A stretch of DNA of 64,000 nt from Peronospora farinosa (GCA_947646735.1 CANTFK010000943.1:62001-126000); one strand, 5' to 3'. Counted from the stretch's first letter, positions 12,985 to 23,694 are shown. Translations and numbers: made by a program. Notes: generated by a model from the letters alone, not told the origin.

Positions 12985-13131
12985 CGATAATTTCCGAGTT
13001 ATAACCAATGAGAGTTGATAATGTTGAGTTTTTATGTGGACTACACACTAGAAAGGTTATGATTACGTGGTAATTGTTTTGGAAACTGTAATCGATCATT
13101 GTTACACATGTCACAGAGTTGGTAATCAATC

Positions 13132-13911
13132 ATGATAGGGTCTCGAAAATGGCTGGTGTTCCTGGAAATCGCCTTCCAGCAAATGATTCTATCTGCTTTA
13201 AGCTATTTTAGTGGGAATGCAAGTGGTATAATGGCACTTTTGGTCGGTGTATTGTCAGGTTTTGCTTTGTGTGACTTGTGGTACTTTATACGCATGGAGC
13301 TTCAGTCACTTATGCCTGCAGGACGTGGCCCTCGTCGTCATTTGTTTGCGTTGAGCATGATCAAAGGTCATGTTGGATTCATGGATATTGATCGTAATGG
13401 TCACTGTAACAACTCGCGTTTTCTACGTGAGTGTGGCTTTGGTCGTCGTGATCTGTGGCAGGTATGACAATCGATATGGGAATCAAGTGACCAATTCAAA
13501 TTTCATTTCACGCGTTTGTTGTCTGTTTATTGCCAGTACAATGGCGTATGGAAGGTCGTGACAAACGCGGGCGGTAACCTTGTGGTAGGTGCACAGACTG
13601 TACGCTACCGGCGTGAGCTGTCATTCGGTCAGGCCTATACGATGGAGACGCGACTTGTTTGTTGGGACAAGCGCGCCTTCTACGTCGAGCATCGGTTTGT
13701 GACCAGAGATGGCAACGGAGACTTTGTAAATGCCATTGTAATGGTGAAGAACACGGTGATAGGTGTGCTGAGCCCCGAGCAGATCATCGGGAAGCTGCCG
13801 CAGCTACAGTTTGATGAAGAGGCTCATCCGACGATGCCCGAGGACATGTCTGCCTGGATCCATAGCAACGATATTTCTAGCAAGATGCTTCGCGCTGAGG
13901 CTGTGAAGTAA
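13132..13911 (+). CDS. THEM6-like hotdog-fold thioesterase family protein
   Basis: Two exons, 13132..13461 and 13537..13911, joined in phase across a 75 nt intron (acceptor TTATTGCCAG), give 234 residues. Residues ~10-60 are hydrophobic and read as one or two membrane anchors. The soluble part starts with MIKGHVGFMDIDRNGHCNN, the hotdog-fold entry strand and helix region typical of THEM6/4HBT-like proteins, with D and N/H at the positions used in acyl-CoA thioesterases. The later strand VRYRRELSFGQAYTMETRLV also fits the hotdog fold. Human THEM6 is an ER membrane protein of lipid homeostasis; activity on acyl-CoA is inferred, not shown. The gene is divergent from the helicase gene, with 147 bp between starts. 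Confidence 0.8.
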
Positions 13912-14592
13912 ATTGTTTGAAACGGTAATGTCGCCCCATGACATTACGGGAAGAAGCCCCACTTACCAATTGATGCCATCTCAATGTAACATCGTTCAAG
14001 TTGAGTGATGTAGCATGCAGAGAATGACGGCAATTTTCGAATTCATTGCTTCATAATTCAGAATCCGGCGTTGAGGCACTTTACCGTATGAAGCCGCATG
14101 TTGGTGTGCTAGAATATTGGACCCTCAAAGTGGAATTGAATTGCTCAAAACCCACCACCTGTGTACATCTCTACGTGACGTTTGCTTTAGCAGCTGACTC
14201 AGTCTTTGCCGCTTGTATATTTGTGGCCGTGCTCAATCCATTCCTGCTTACAAAACACACGAGTGATTCATTTTTTGAAACCTACGTGCACACTGCAAAT
14301 GCCTTACCCCGCTCCTGCAACGACACATACATTGTAACTCGTTATAGATAACCGGGCATGAGTAGAACGCTACAAATCGACTATAGAACAAATATATAGC
14401 AGTCATGGAGTGAGGGTATTTGAAATTGTTGGAGAGACCGCCTTGACCGTAGTGATTCTTTCAATCTCTAACATCGATACTCACATCTTTACTATTCGCT
14501 TGCTCGCTTGCTATTCGATGACCAGTAAGTTCACACGTTACATACTTGACAATTTCATACTGTATTTTTACTGACTCATAAGCAGGAGCGTC
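13912..14592 (+). other. Intergenic region upstream of the PTPMT1-like gene
   Basis: This 681 bp stretch has a 101-codon open frame at 14046..14351 without a recognisable domain; I treat it as chance. At 14518 an ATG precedes a GTAAGT donor, and CAG acceptors lie just before 14593. A short non-coding first exon with a 5' UTR intron is therefore possible, but the frame from that ATG does not match the phosphatase frame. Confidence 0.35.
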
Positions 14593-15498
14593 ATGGTCCA
14601 GCGCAATTACAATGTGGTAAATCAAGCCCAATACAGTTTCCTATGGATTCGTTGGTCATTGTTTTGTAAGAAAAGAACTCGTTGGTGTGCAGGTGTTCCA
14701 TGTGTCGCTCTTGTTTAACATGATGCTACATTATGAAAAGCGTCGTCCATGGTGGAGCTACATTGAGCCAAAACTGATCCTTGGTGCACTGCCACTACAA
14801 AACAAGAACCATTTACACCAGGTATAAAACGACTTGCAGGCTCTAAACGTTCTGTCTCAGCTAACTAGTTGTTTCTTGCAATGACATATACAGTTGGTGC
14901 ACGGAGAGGGCGTGAAAGCAATTGTTACTATGAACCAGCCAGTTGAGCTCTTACCAAATTTCTTGTCAACGCCAATTTCTTCAGGTACACAACCGTCCGA
15001 TGAGAGGTCATGCTTGATGAAAGACCAATGCTTTTTACTATGAGTTGTTCATTACCGATGTACAGCGGAATGGGAGAAGGAGCAAATCACTCAGTGCTTC
15101 GGGTCGACCGGGGACTTTTCTCCACCGACACTAGCTACCATTGAGAGGTTGGTCGTGGAAGCAGTTTGTTGTTGCTGAGTTCGTTTGCTCTGACACTGCT
15201 TGCATGCAGATGCGTGAATTTTGTTCATGAGCAGATTGACGTGCAACAAAACACGACGTACGTGCATTGCAAAGCTGGTCGTGGTCGAAGCACGGTAATC
15301 GTCGTGGCATTCCTCATTAAGTATCGTCACATGACACTCGATGAGGCCTTTGAAGTGGTAAAAACCAAGCGACCACACATCAGTCTCCATCCAAAGCAGC
15401 ACCATATCCTACGAGAGTTTAGTGAAAAGTACTCGCCATCACTTTCGTCTAGCCCTGCATCGCCTGTCAGTGCATGCACACGAAACCATGGACAATAG
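14593..15498 (+). CDS. PTPMT1: PTPMT1-like mitochondrial dual-specificity phosphatase
   Basis: Five exons: 14593..14616, 14693..14821, 14894..14984, 15066..15147 and 15210..15498, all GT-AG and in phase, 204 residues. The N-terminal part RRPWWSYIEPKLILGALPL matches the conserved entry of PTPMT1 proteins. The P-loop is HCKAGRGRST, with catalytic Cys and Arg; the pattern HCKAGRxRS is diagnostic for this family. A conserved Asp in the WEKEQITQCFGSTGDF segment is a candidate general acid. Family role: dephosphorylation of phosphatidylglycerophosphate to phosphatidylglycerol for cardiolipin synthesis at the inner mitochondrial membrane. The first exon has only 24 nt, so the N-terminus is the least certain part. 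The stop is 36 bp from that of the convergent methyltransferase. Confidence 0.87.
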
Positions 15499-15533
15499 AA
15501 GGTCACGCCTATATTTTCATTCAACAGACAAGC

Positions 15534-16334
15534 TTACACTAATCTAAATGTGTAGATACCTTCGTCGTTTATAGGTTCATCCCACTCAAAGCCAAAGTTC
15601 TTTGCAGTATCTAAAACGTAGTCAATGGACACATTGCGTTTCGTGTACGCCAGCAAAAACTCCGACGCGGCCTTGTCACCACTCTCCACAAGTTGACGGC
15701 CAGGTTTCAACAAGTATTTCGCCGTCTCAAAAAGTGACACAACATGTTCTTGCTCGTAAATAATATCAGCTCCCAGAACAATGTCAAACTTGTCTTCAAT
15801 CTGATCCAAGTCGATACCCCAAAGAAGTTTTCTGCATTGCACCCTATCCTCGACCTTATTGAGCTGGCAATTAGCAGTCAATAGCTCAATGGTAACATCA
15901 TCACCGTCTGTCATTACCACGTGTTGATCCGTAAGATACGACGCCAAAATGCCAACAAGGCCGAGTCCACTACCCAGTTCGATGATTGATTTACCAGCAA
16001 ACCGGCCACGGTTTTGGGACATGTAGTCACTCAAAAAGTCCCCAGCACGCCAGAGTGTGAGCCCCGTAGACTGCAACGTCTGTCCAATATCACGTCGTAA
16101 GCCATTAAGACGTATTATAATCTCTGCTTCACCTTTTGACGTGCCAAACTTGAACTCAAATGAATCTTCCTTGGGCTCAATGTCCAATGCATTTTGAATG
16201 TCCAAACGTATATCTGATGAATCAGTGTTCATGGCAATACCTTGTTCAATCGCAAATTCCTGTAGAGCTGCTAGTGATGCAACTGACAATGTCAAGTCCT
16301 CACCATCACTATCGTTGTCGCTATTGCTGTTCAT
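15534..16334 (-). CDS. Family 16 (METTL21/22-type) protein methyltransferase
   Basis: A single exon. The start chosen is ATG at 16334, giving 266 residues; upstream in-frame codons lack an ATG. After an acidic N-terminus (SNSDNDSDGED) comes a Rossmann methyltransferase: LTLWRAGDFLSDY, then motif I IIELGSGLGLVGILA, an acidic end of strand beta-2 (MTDGDD), and FDIVLGADIIYEQEHVVSL with the D-x-x-Y motif seen in the METTL21 group of seven-beta-strand lysine methyltransferases (Pfam Methyltransf_16). The enzyme should use S-adenosylmethionine to methylate a lysine (or possibly histidine) on a protein such as a chaperone or translation factor. The specific substrate cannot be inferred. Confidence 0.83.
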   Translation of the reverse strand: MNSNSDNDSDGEDLTLSVASLAALQEFAIEQGIAMNTDSSDIRLDIQNALDIEPKEDSFEFKFGTSKGEAEIIIRLNGLRRDIGQTLQSTGLTLWRAGDFLSDYMSQNRGRFAGKSIIELGSGLGLVGILASYLTDQHVVMTDGDDVTIELLTANCQLNKVEDRVQCRKLLWGIDLDQIEDKFDIVLGADIIYEQEHVVSLFETAKYLLKPGRQLVESGDKAASEFLLAYTKRNVSIDYVLDTAKNFGFEWDEPINDEGIYTFRLV

Positions 16335-16581
16335 CGTACGTAGGCCAGTCGAGTCTGGTAAGATATTTAAATTACCGTTTGCGACTGTAATTATTAATTT
16401 CAAGGCACCAATGAGGTGAAATTTAAAATTACATTATTTTTTTGATTTTCATGCGAAAAAACGATGCACTTCTAGTAGAAAATAGTTGAAAGAAGCACTC
16501 ATCATTCTCATCAAAACTTTCGCCCTCGATTCTATTCATTTGTGCATTGCCACAGTATATGGAGCAAACGGTTCCACTCGT

Positions 16582-17438
16582 CTATTGAAGCTCCACAGTC
16601 GGGTACCACTGCTTGAGTATGTCAACCAGCTCTTGGAAACTATCATCCACCACCTTGTTGACGAGAATGGCGTCAAATACACCCGGCTGCTGGCCAAAAG
16701 CCATCTCACCTGCACCGTTCTTGAGACGTAGTTGAATCTTGTCCTCCGTTTCGGTGGCACGTCCACGCAAACGCTTTTCGAGCTCTTCCAGGGAAGGCGG
16801 AGCAATAAAGAGGTACTTGGCACGAATCCCCGCCTTCTTAACCTGCTCCACGCCTTGGATATCGATGTCCAGGATACATATTTTGCCCTTCTCTTGCACA
16901 TCCTGCACGGCACGTTTACTGGTGCCGTACACGTTACCATGCACCTGAGCGTGCTCCAAAAATAGATCGGCTTCAATCTCTTTACGAATTTTTTCCTTAT
17001 CCGTAAAGTGGTAGGATACCCCATCAACTTCACCCTTACGCGGTTCACGTGTCGTGTGGCTCACGGAAAAGCCAAACGTATTGGGAAACGTTGTTAATAA
17101 CAGATTAATGAGCGTTCCCTTGCCAGCACCTGAAGGACCAGCGATCACAATTGGCTCAAGCTAAATAAGACATATGTAACCAGAAATGGTCAGTATAAAG
17201 TTCACATTATAACGTCTAATTCACTAGAAATTTGTATCCAAACCTCTGTGTGCTGCGGTTTGGAAGCTGAAAAATGATCAGCCGCAAAAGCCACGACATC
17301 TTGTGGCTTTGCAAGCAGTAGGGACGACATGAAGCTACTTAGCAACGTCTGAATTTCTGGATGTGCCTCTACGTACGCGGTGTGTTCTTTTTTAAGTGCC
17401 TCTTTGCGCTCAAGCGACTCTTGACCCGTTGTGCTCAT
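16582..17438 (-). CDS. Guanylate kinase with N-terminal RIIa/Dpy-30-like domain
   Basis: Two exons, 17244..17438 (ATG at 17438) and 16582..17160, joined in phase by an 83 nt intron, give 257 residues. Residues ~20-60 (HPEIQTLLSSFMSSLLLAKP then DVVAFAADHFSA) resemble the RIIa/Dpy-30 dimerisation-docking helix pair of PKA regulatory subunits. The rest is a full guanylate kinase: P-loop GPSGAGKGTL, SHTTREPRKGEVDGVSYHF (GMP-binding segment), and the LDIDIQGVEQVKK core. It phosphorylates GMP to GDP with ATP. In other proteins the N-terminal domain docks on A-kinase-anchor-like helices, often in cilia or flagella, so targeting to the zoospore flagellum is a possible inference. Confidence 0.88.
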
Positions 17439-17578
17439 TATTCGGTTGGTTCGAAAATTGGATAGCTCTTGGACGTATCACTTAGTATTGTTACTTTTGC
17501 ATGTGACGAGGCAATTGTTGTGTATGCTGGTATGTGCTTACAGTATCTACTTAATGTGCTGGACGACTGTAACTGAAG

Positions 17579-18748
17579 CTACTGCAACACACTCGCGTTG
17601 GCTGATAAGTTCACTGCTTCATCTTGTGCAGGTGTATCATAGTGGGTCACGTGGACAGAAGGGTACGGATGAGTACTCAAAGCAGCGGCCGAACCGAATG
17701 CAGGAGATTGTGTCGCGGAAACAGGAGCTGTAGCATGAGACGCAGTGTCAGCTAGCTTGGGGTTAAAGATCTTGAACTGAGGCGGTCCACGAGTCGCACT
17801 GCTAACATTTGGAGGCGCATATCCAGCATACCCACCAGCTAAAGACGTGTGCGGCTTGTTGGCGTACGTAGAGGCGTACGGGTTTGCGCCAGGGACAGAA
17901 GTCGTCGGACTCGAACCTTTACCTGGAATACTATCCGTCAGAGTAGGTGCTGATGGCATCATGACAGCCGGAGGCGGTGCTGTGACCTTAATCTCACGCG
18001 TGTTCCCAAACTTGGCAGTCAGCTCCTCGTTGCCCACACTAGAACCGAATCCATCTGCTTGAATAGGACGATAGTCCTTTGGACGAGCGAATCGTGACTG
18101 TCCGCCACGAGGAATAGCACTGTGGGTAGCAGCCGCGTACAAATTATTCTGCGGCGTCTCCTGTTGCGGCATCCCCATCGGTGGACTCCGCATCGTTGAA
18201 TAGTCTCCGCTAAGCGGAGGAGGAGCAATGACCGGTCGGGGTGCCATCGGGTCCACAGAGGGGGTAATGCCAGGTGGTAACATCGAATCGACTTGCGTTG
18301 GGTCTTCGTGTTGAAACTGCAACGGTAGCAAATACTGGCGGATATTGTCTCCCTTGGCCACGTCATAGGCCGTGTGCCCATTCCGATTGCGAAGTGCGGG
18401 GTTCGCCCCATTGTTTACCAGGAACTTAACAGCATCGTCACGATTCTGTGCAGCCGCATAATGAAGCGGAGAGTTTTGACGTGAACACGTGGCGTTCACG
18501 TCCACATTGTGCGCCAAGAGGATCTCTAGAAAGCTCACGCGGCCATGATATGCTGCCGTATGAATAGGCAAATTTCCCGCTTCGTTCTTAGCATTGGGAT
18601 CGATGTTTTCTACGTCCAACAAGTGCACAAACTTTTCTTGCAGTCCCTGTTCAATCGCGGCATGAACTTCCTGCTCTGGCGTTAGTGTCGGTGCCAGTAG
18701 TTCACCTAAATTCTTCACATTGAGCTTGTCAGCAATAAACCCAAACAT
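17579..18748 (-). CDS. Ankyrin-repeat protein with Pro-rich C-terminal tail
   Basis: Single exon, ATG at 18748, 389 residues. After a ~25 residue leader (MFGFIADKLNVKNLGELL) there are about four ankyrin repeats at residues ~25-140, with clear consensus pieces: NLPIHTAAYHGRVSFLEILL, SPLHYAAAQNRDDAVKFLV and NGHTAYDVAKG. The remaining ~250 residues are low-complexity and rich in Pro, Ala, Ser and Thr, without a recognisable domain, and are probably disordered. The protein is a likely scaffold; no enzyme motif is present and I do not recognise a named orthologue. It lies 140 bp upstream of, and in the same direction as, the guanylate kinase gene. Confidence 0.8.
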   Translation of the reverse strand: MFGFIADKLNVKNLGELLAPTLTPEQEVHAAIEQGLQEKFVHLLDVENIDPNAKNEAGNLPIHTAAYHGRVSFLEILLAHNVDVNATCSRQNSPLHYAAAQNRDDAVKFLVNNGANPALRNRNGHTAYDVAKGDNIRQYLLPLQFQHEDPTQVDSMLPPGITPSVDPMAPRPVIAPPPLSGDYSTMRSPPMGMPQQETPQNNLYAAATHSAIPRGGQSRFARPKDYRPIQADGFGSSVGNEELTAKFGNTREIKVTAPPPAVMMPSAPTLTDSIPGKGSSPTTSVPGANPYASTYANKPHTSLAGGYAGYAPPNVSSATRGPPQFKIFNPKLADTASHATAPVSATQSPAFGSAAALSTHPYPSVHVTHYDTPAQDEAVNLSANASVLQ

Positions 18749-18989
18749 CTTTTTCGTGTGGGTTTTTCAAAGTGTGTGTACAGTGAGAGACGAAGGGGTG
18801 AATTGATGGTGTCACTAAGAAGAAGACGGAGAAGGCGTGATGGGATGTGAGCTTTTCAGACTTGTGTATGTGACATCACCAGAGATTTCAAATTTAGTAA
18901 GTGTTAGGGTTACTACTTTAGTGGGGTGCACATAATGCACCTTGTCGCAGCGTAAGAACCAAAAGATTCAGCGAACTATACAAACATCA

Positions 18990-19015
18990 AATCATTTCAT
19001 TCACGATTTAGCACT
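18990..19015 (+). promoter_or_regulatory. Possible oomycete initiator (Inr) element before the RING gene
   Basis: The stretch TTTCATTCACGATTT about 30 bp before the ATG at 19037 resembles the oomycete core promoter, an Inr of type TCAYTYY followed by an ATTT-containing flanking element. The match is by eye, and short AT-rich motifs of this kind occur by chance. Confidence 0.3.
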
Positions 19016-19036
19016 TTTAAGACAACAATTCCAACG

Positions 19037-19543
19037 ATGATTCCAATTCCTACGGCTCAATTGCTGCCACAGACAGCTGCGGACATTTTGCCACGCTCCT
19101 ACATACCAAATAAAGACCCCAACACTGGAATGGACACGACTAATGCTGAATGTGCATATTGTCACAAGAATTTATTCGAGAAAGACATTGTAAAGCAGCC
19201 GCAATGTGGTCATTTGTTCCACGCTAACTGCATTGAAAACCACTTGCAAAAGAGTAATTCCTGCTCTGTATGCCACATGCAGGTGCTGTTCCCGGCTGTG
19301 GCTGCCGGGTCGGTCTATCCTTCAACTCAATTGCCTCCGCGTGTAGTCCCGATGGCAACCGCTTTTACGCCAGCGGAAGGCACCAATTCAAGCGACTATG
19401 CAATGTGTCGAGAGTGTGGACAGCCGTTCTACCGGGACCCGAACAAGGTCCGACCTGAGACTAATGCATGGTATCGCTGCCACCGTTGCGCACAGACAGA
19501 CATTGTTGACTTTATTCGAGGCAGTTTTTGTATCTTGCAGTGA
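19037..19543 (+). CDS. RING-H2 finger protein, probable E3 ubiquitin ligase
   Basis: Single exon, 168 residues. Residues ~36-80 form a RING-H2 type zinc finger: CAYCHKNLFEKD, then QCGHLFHANCIENHL and SCSVCHMQ, giving the Cys/His pattern C-x2-C, C-x-H, H-x2-C, C-x2-C. A second Cys pair set follows near the C-terminus (CRECGQPFYRD and WYRCHRCAQTDIVDF), which could bind another zinc. A Pro-rich linker lies between. RING-H2 proteins usually recruit an E2 ubiquitin-conjugating enzyme; the target is unknown. A decayed copy of the middle of this gene lies at 35024..35254 on the other strand. Confidence 0.82.
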   Translation: MIPIPTAQLLPQTAADILPRSYIPNKDPNTGMDTTNAECAYCHKNLFEKDIVKQPQCGHLFHANCIENHLQKSNSCSVCHMQVLFPAVAAGSVYPSTQLPPRVVPMATAFTPAEGTNSSDYAMCRECGQPFYRDPNKVRPETNAWYRCHRCAQTDIVDFIRGSFCILQ

Positions 19544-19817
19544 GTAACTAACTCTACAGCAATTAATCCTCCAAGAAAAAGATGTTGTGGAAGACATTTA
19601 TCATTTTTATACAAAACATTTATCATTTTTATACAAAACCATTCATCATTCATACAAAGACATCATCATTTTAGTCGCTCTTTTTTGACATTCTTTTCGT
19701 GATAAATAAGAGTCAACCGTTCGCTTGAATACAGTAAAAGACGTATACATTACAAAACCTTTACATTTAATCTGAAACTTAAATTTCAAGTTTCATTATT
19801 TAGACGGCATATGAAAA

Positions 19818-22408
19818 ATGAAGGAACGGATCAAGAAGCACGAAGCTCGTAAAGAGCCGTCCGTTAAGCCAAAAACCCTTATGAAAAAGGGCGATTGGAT
19901 CGGTAAGTGACATTTCTTCCATTCTCTCTTTACCCGTGACATTAAACTGATAACTTTGTCTACTTTTAATGTGTACTCAGATGCATTGGATGCCGATGGG
20001 GTGTGGAATGTTGCTCGAGTACTGAGTGTTCCATCACCAGACCAGGTGCACCTTTTGTCACTTTTTGTTTTCTTAAGTAAAAGTGAACCCCCTTGAGTTT
20101 TAGGGCTGATAGCTGATTAAATTTAGGTGGAAATTACATATGATGGCTGGCCATCGGACTATGATGAAGTCGTGTCGATTACTAGCCACCGTGTCGCTCC
20201 GTACAATACCTTTACATGGACTGTCAAATGCTGGGTTAAATATCTAAACTGGCCGTTATGGCCCTCTGTGGTACGTCCTTTTTCTTTTCAACTAGCCACT
20301 CTAGTAAACGAGCACTAGGTTAATGTTTGTGTGATGGACTTACTACATACTGTGTTATAGGTTACAATTCGGTCACCAGGAACAACAGTAGGTATCACTA
20401 ACCTCGCAGCTGAGAATCGACTTTTTGTCGATTTTCTCGACCATCCGAGTTTGGCTAAACGAGACAGGTAAGAACAACCCACCACAATAGGAAAATGTTA
20501 TTCTTGGCTTGGTAAGAAGATGCTGGTTGATATGGCAGGTGCTGGCAAAAGAAGGCACATGTACGGCCCTTTGAAGAGAATTTTGACCGAAAGCGCACGG
20601 GATCGACTGGCGAGAGTTTTGAACGAGCATTGGGATGGGTGCTGCAATCCGATGCTTCTTTGAAGATGCCCAAGTTTGCTGGCGGTACGTTACCAAGAGA
20701 GTTCAAACATTGTCCGGCAAAATCTGTCGAGGCAATACGAAGAGACATGGGTGACAAGCTGTGGCTCAAAAATCTCACTCATAGCAAAAAGCATCATCAG
20801 ATGAATTACGTCTACGAATCAATCGGATGTAAAACGAACGACAGATTACGCAAAAACTCAATGCCATCGACACAGAAAGAGAGCTTCTTGAATTTATCAG
20901 CGACGAACGTGGAGCCGCAAGTGGTAACTAACGAGGAAAAGCGTCCGAGTAGAATCAAGAAAGATCAGAATCCACGTATTGAGAAAGAAATGCCACACAA
21001 GCGAGAACTAATGGACAGCAGTGACGCTTCTGACACTAGTCGGTCAAAAAGAACGCGTTTGCATACTAAGCGAGAGTCAGATGGTCTGTCCAACACAAAG
21101 AAGACGGAGCGAAAAGAACTCGGACGTTCTGTCTCACCTCACATGAGCAAAACTTCAAAATCTGCTGCTCAGCTTGCCGTCAAGAACGCCAAAATGAATC
21201 ACTCAAAAGGTACGTTGACATGTGAATATTATTTTTTCGATGCTGCAAACAAATGTTGATGATTTGGCAATAGAATTTGCAGGACGGACTAAAGTGGCTG
21301 CTCGGCAAAGAGTTCTACCTATCGGAGAGTATGCGAGTGTTGAGCTATCAGACGACAATAGCGAAGTAGGTGAAGCGCAAAGTGTTTCTGTTGTCCCTCA
21401 ACTGGATACTGTCATAAAGCGTTCTGCAGCTGCCAAACGCAAGAAGCGGCCAAGGAAGAATGATTTGAATGTCGACTCAGACCACAGCATTGAATTGGAG
21501 ACATCGAAAATGGTCTCGATACGATCTAAGACGACGATCAAGCGTCAAAGCGCAGATTCGAAGGAAAAGAAAATAGCGGTGGGATGTGGGCAACATCTCG
21601 CTGCGGAAAAAGTATCAAGGCATGAACGGATTGGACTGAATGGCCGCAGCCTCTCGCAGACTACATGTACGTCTTTTTGTCTCTTGCTATCTCCATGGAA
21701 CAGCTATAATTTAATGTTGTACTGAATGACGTGTAGTACACGGTATCATTCAGCCGATCTCTCCTTGTGTCAGCGAAATGGAGTCGCATCAATCGAGGTC
21801 ATCCAATCTGGATGTATCGCGACGAGCCGGTAAAGTGCATATATCTTTGGACGCCAGATACAAACCCATCCAGGAAACTGGAAGCATACGAGAAGCTGAC
21901 TCAAAGGACTCAGCAGTGGTAGAGAGCTGTGAAATACATCATTCGACTTTGCTAGATGCGGACAAACATAGTACTCACGAAGATGGCTGCAGTCAGGAGT
22001 TACGAAGACGGTTTTGTGTGATGCAAGCAGACCAAGAAGGTAAAATGTCTTGTCATCATGGACGCGTACTGGATGACATGCTTCACATTGACCAACTCGT
22101 GTGTATTGGCTGCGTTGTTTTTACATGCAGATGCTACCGAGACGGTAAAGTGTTCAAAGAAAACTGTCATTAGTGTGCCAAGGATGTTTAAGGAAATCTC
22201 GACTCCTGAAGTACCGACTTGTTGGACTGACGGAATGGTTGGCATCGCGCCATCATCTAGACTTTGCACTTTCGCTTCAAGTGTTGAGACTGGTGCTGCA
22301 GTGGCTGCTCCTTCATCGACAGTAGTGTTCAGCTCCAGCATTGGTTTCTCAATGGAGTCATGGTTTAAGCGCAAGTTGATGACGGAATGTATCGGCGGTG
22401 AAACGTGA
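19818..22408 (+). CDS. Tudor-like plus PWWP domain chromatin-associated protein
   Basis: Eight exons: 19818..19902, 19981..20045, 20127..20270, 20361..20467, 20539..21209, 21283..21666, 21737..22039 and 22131..22408, all GT-AG and in phase, 678 residues. Residues ~24-65 (KKGDWIDALDADGVWNVARV, then VEITYDGWPSDYDEVV) look like a Tudor/chromo-barrel fold with an aromatic cage. Residues ~75-150 resemble a PWWP domain: WVKYLNWPLWPSVV, with WPLWP at the PWWP position, and LFVDFLDHP followed by a basic stretch. The remaining ~500 residues are highly charged, Ser/Lys-rich and disordered, with nuclear-localisation-like clusters (SKRTRLHTKR, AAKRKKRPRK). It is likely a nuclear reader of methylated histones. 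Exon choice in the low-complexity part is less certain than at the front. Confidence 0.75.
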
Positions 22409-22587
22409 TGCTCATCAATGTCATTACAAGAGATCAGAGGTAGCATTCGAAAATGTATTTTGAGATTGCAACATTATAGCAAGAAAGCGTATTGTGTCAA
22501 CAATTGTAAGTTAACTTTATAGATGAAATGGGCAACTATATGTAGATTATAGTTAATTGCTACGCAAGCAGAAAGTGCCACCAACCA

Positions 22588-23559
22588 TCACGAGCTTAGG
22601 TCGAGTTTCACTTCCTCACTGGTGCCCGGATCCTCCATCGTTACCTTGACTTTGCCATAGAATTTGTCGTATTGAGACGCAATTTGGTCGAATATTTCGC
22701 GCTCCAAATCGCTGTCGGACTTTTTTGCTGCTTTCAACATGGCGTTGATTTCCCTCGGGTATTTTCCCTCTTGCAACCACTTTTCAAATAGTGCGTTTCT
22801 CAGGTTCATCATCAGTTCAGTTGTATCTTCAAACTTGATTATCTTCATTGTCGTGTAAATCACATATGCAATAAGTATGTCGTTCTCAAACAATGTTTTC
22901 ATAGACCGGAAAATGTATGGCGTTATATCAATCTTGTAACTCCTCTTTTCCATTCTATTGAGGAATTCGAACCAGTAGGCAAGAGCTTGCTCTCCAAAAT
23001 CCTTAGGTTTTATGGAGCCCCTTTCAATAATTTCCTTGACGCTATCAAAATTTGCAGAATTTTCTAGGCCGCTTTCAGTAATTTCAGGATTTTCTTCAAT
23101 AATTTCAGATTTTGTCGTGCCGCTTTCAGCTTTTATCGCGTCGCTTTCAAGGTTTTCAGGTTTAATCGTGCCGCTTTCAAGATTTTTAGGTTTTGTCGTA
23201 AGCATTTTAGGTTTTATCGTACCGCTGGACTTAAGCCTTTTTTTCGTCGAAAACTTTTTTTTGAAAAAAAACCCCTTGATCTTTGCCAAAATCTGGTCCA
23301 GACTCATACCGATGTCCGAGAAAGTAACGCGCTCTTCGGAAGTGCTGGTATGATCAGCCACTGTCATAACCGCCCGAGACCTTAGCATCCGCTTGATCAA
23401 GACCGGGGTGTGAGCCGCACTCAAAGCTTGAAAGCTGCGTCTGCCATCCTCAGGTCTCGATTCGGCGGCAGCCCCACTTGCAACTAACCACGCGGCCAGC
23501 GCGACAACTATCAGCGCCTTTGTGAAGGCAAACTGTGCTATGTTGGACTTGAAAGCCAT
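22588..23559 (-). CDS. RXLR-EER secreted effector candidate with WY-like fold region
   Basis: Single exon, 323 residues, ATG at 23559. Residues 1-32 are a signal peptide (hydrophobic VVALAAWLVASGAAA, likely cleavage after AAA). RMLR at 57-60 fits the RXLR motif, and EER at 75-77 the downstream acidic motif, both at canonical distance from the cleavage site. Residues ~105-170 are a low-complexity tract of degenerate 8-10 residue repeats (KPKNLESGTI type). Residues ~185-290 hold aromatic helices (YWFEFLNRME, then IYTTMKIIKF and ALFEKWLQEGKYP) compatible with WY-domain units of Peronosporales effectors. The family is secreted and acts inside plant cells. The host target is not predictable. The gene is uninterrupted and so probably functional. 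Confidence 0.88.
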   Translation of the reverse strand: MAFKSNIAQFAFTKALIVVALAAWLVASGAAAESRPEDGRRSFQALSAAHTPVLIKRMLRSRAVMTVADHTSTSEERVTFSDIGMSLDQILAKIKGFFFKKKFSTKKRLKSSGTIKPKMLTTKPKNLESGTIKPENLESDAIKAESGTTKSEIIEENPEITESGLENSANFDSVKEIIERGSIKPKDFGEQALAYWFEFLNRMEKRSYKIDITPYIFRSMKTLFENDILIAYVIYTTMKIIKFEDTTELMMNLRNALFEKWLQEGKYPREINAMLKAAKKSDSDLEREIFDQIASQYDKFYGKVKVTMEDPGTSEEVKLDLSS

Positions 23560-23573
23560 GCGAGTGTGAGGTT

Positions 23574-23600
23574 GGCAGCAATGTAAAAAATGAAAAGTTT
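23574..23600 (-). promoter_or_regulatory. Possible initiator-like element of the RXLR gene
   Basis: On the minus strand, 15-40 bp before the ATG, the run CTTTTCATTTTTTACATTG resembles the oomycete Inr plus flanking promoter region (TCATTT followed by an ATT motif). This is a visual match only. Confidence 0.3.
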
Positions 23601-23694
23601 AGAAACTGCTAATCTAAAACCAGTTCAGTTTTTTACTCTGCTACGGCGGGAATAGTATGTGGAGTCATGTCTCGAGCATGCGCCTCGCGTGGCC

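Noticed and set aside
14046..14351. 101-codon plus-strand frame between the THEM6-like and PTPMT1-like genes
   Set aside because: No domain, no splice partners, no signal peptide with matching context.
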